Assembly (NCBI GenBank): GCA_030705665.1
Contig: JAUZQA010000192.1
Coordinates: 1 to 7,628 of the forward strand
Reading direction: 5' to 3'
DNA: 7,628 bases
From: Bacillota bacterium
Lineage (GTDB): Bacteria; Bacillota; Bacilli; Bacillales_B; DSM-18226
The notes below the pieces were generated by a model. It ran no database searches and was not told the DNA's origin. It was given only the letters and a program-made list of their open reading frames with translations. Below are positions 6,909 through 7,628 of the stretch, one piece after another. Position 1 is the stretch's first letter. Each line of letters begins with the position of its first letter. The translations under genes and the position numbers were made by a program.

Positions 6909-7355
6909 TTATTGATGGGTATTTTCGTACTCAGTGATTTTGCCGATTCTGTTCGCATGGCGTCCGCCTTGGAATTCTCCTGTCAGCCAGATTGCAGCAA
7001 TTTCTCTTGCCAAACCAGGGCCAATGACTCTTTCTCCCATTGTTAAGATATTGCTGTCATTATGCTCGCGTGTTGCTTTGGCACTGAAGGTGTCGTGCAC
7101 AAGAGCGGCACGAATTCCTTTTACTTTATTGGCCGCAATGGACATGCCAATTCCTGTTCCGCATATTAAAATCGCGCGGTCAAATTCACCATTTGCTACT
7201 TTTTCTGCTGTAGGAAGGGCATAGTCTGGGTAGTCAACAGATGTCGTGCAATCGCAGCCAAAATCGACATACTCAATCCCTAATTCATCCAGTAACCCTG
7301 CAATTTCCTTGCGTATATTCACACCGCCATGGTCTGATGCTAATGCTACTCTCAT
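6909..7355 (-). CDS. rpiB: Ribose 5-phosphate isomerase B
   Basis: A 148-residue cytoplasmic enzyme of the RpiB/LacAB family that interconverts ribose 5-phosphate and ribulose 5-phosphate in the pentose phosphate pathway; the B. subtilis counterpart is YwlF. Visible signatures are the N-terminal ALASDHGG with Asp8-His9, [13 protein letters not shown] at 65-77 with the catalytic Cys65, [16 protein letters not shown] at 87-102 with the catalytic-type His98, and GGRHANR at 130-136 for phosphate contact. Length is normal. The ATG follows GAGGAGG with a 7-nt spacer. It is first in a two-gene unit with ywlG; ribose 5-phosphate supply also fits the PRPP-using upp nearby, but that link is only thematic. 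The upstream region holds a phased repeat array and no clear promoter. Confidence 0.96.
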   Translation of the reverse strand: MRVALASDHGGVNIRKEIAGLLDELGIEYVDFGCDCTTSVDYPDYALPTAEKVANGEFDRAILICGTGIGMSIAANKVKGIRAALVHDTFSAKATREHNDSNILTMGERVIGPGLAREIAAIWLTGEFQGGRHANRIGKITEYENTHQ

Positions 7356-7422
7356 CTTTTTGCCTCCTCATATGTATCTACATTTATTTTGACACATTAG
7401 GTAAAAATTATCTATCTTCATA

Positions 7423-7492
7423 TATCCGCAAGTTTAGTGGCTTTATCCGCACGATTCCACCTTATATCCGCAACTTCTCCCCATATATCCGC
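7423..7492. repeat. Four-copy array of 21-bp phased repeats with TATCCGC core
   Basis: TATCCGC begins at 7423, 7444, 7465 and 7486, exactly 21 bp apart each time. Only the core and an adjoining A-rich or C-rich bias are conserved; the remaining 14 bp differ between copies, and neither a fifth copy on the left (7402) nor on the right (7507) is present. The array lies between the chemotaxis gene's terminator and rpiB. On the minus strand it reads GCGGATA and translates as heptads beginning ADI or ADK (ADIWGEV, ADIRWNR, ADKATKL, then ADI and a stop). There is a GGAGGTGA at the upstream edge but the ATG it would serve gives a 13-residue peptide in another frame. Confidence 0.9.
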
Positions 7493-7506
7493 TTCACCTC
7501 CCAAAT

Positions 7507-7533
7507 AAAAAAAGCACACGAAAATTCGTGTGC
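7507..7533 (-). terminator. Terminator of the chemotaxis receptor gene
   Basis: An 8-9 bp stem (7514-7522 with 7525-7533, arms GCACACGAA/TTCGTGTGC) is followed on the minus strand by seven T at 7513-7507. It begins 10 bp after the stop codon of the partial gene at the right edge. Confidence 0.9.
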
Positions 7534-7543
7534 ATGAAAATCT

Positions 7544-7628
7544 TTAAATCGAAAATCGCTTAATCGTTTCTTTAAGCTTTTCTGCCTGATCTTTCAGTTC
7601 AAGTGCGAGACTTTCTACTCCGTCAATC
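7544..7628 (-). CDS. C-terminal end of a probable methyl-accepting chemotaxis protein (partial)
   Basis: The last 28 codons of a leftward gene whose start lies beyond the window. The peptide GVESLALELKDQAEKLKE followed by TIKRFSI and a TAA stop is an amphipathic helix ending in a short basic-hydrophobic tail, the common finish of chemoreceptor signalling domains (compare tails such as LQxLVxRFKI). A strong terminator follows directly. With so few residues another coiled-coil protein is possible. In B. subtilis the gene before rpiB is ywlE, so this neighbour is different. Confidence 0.65.
   Translation of the reverse strand, partial: IDGVESLALELKDQAEKLKETIKRFSI

Noticed and set aside
7241..7537. 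Plus-strand ORF of 98 codons over the right array and the start of rpiB
   Set aside because: It is antisense to rpiB, crosses the terminator, has no ribosome site and is open largely because the 21-bp repeats keep frame.

Overview
The window looks like chromosome of a low-GC Bacillaceae (Bacillus, Neobacillus or a close relative). The rpiB, ywlG, glyA and upp proteins resemble their Bacillus subtilis counterparts and stand in the same order and strand as there. Starts use AGGAGG-type Shine-Dalgarno sites (several GTG or TTG starts), and terminators are classic hairpin plus U-tract. All assignments are by reading protein motifs from memory; no database search was run.

Left part (1-3990): a 21-bp periodic repeat array (1-206) is followed by a rightward CdaR-type sugar-diacid/glycerate regulator (320-1315). 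It converges on a leftward two-gene operon of a GntP-family permease (2486-3787) and a type I glycerate kinase (1328-2473). Together these form a likely D-glycerate uptake and phosphorylation module: the permease imports, the kinase makes phosphoglycerate for lower glycolysis, and the regulator senses the compound. Upstream of the permease I see a perfect 16-bp palindrome about 64 bp before the predicted transcription start, a -10 box with a poor -35 box, and a near-consensus CcpA cre site at the predicted start. This fits activation by the local regulator plus catabolite repression.

Middle and right part (4029-7355): the conserved housekeeping block, all leftward, reads rpiB-ywlG, then glyA, then upp, each transcription unit ending in its own hairpin. 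glyA and upp each have a readable sigma-A promoter. In B. subtilis, upp is followed by the atp operon; here the glycerate module sits in that place. Upstream of rpiB, where I would expect ywlE, is the end of a chemotaxis receptor gene cut by the window edge (7544-7628).

The most unusual structure is the pair of intergenic arrays at the two ends. Both have exact 21-bp periodicity but different core words: TTGCAC/T on the left and TATCCGC on the right. Both are open as heptad peptide repeats when read on the minus strand. I see no CRISPR array, tRNA, rRNA, riboswitch or insertion sequence.
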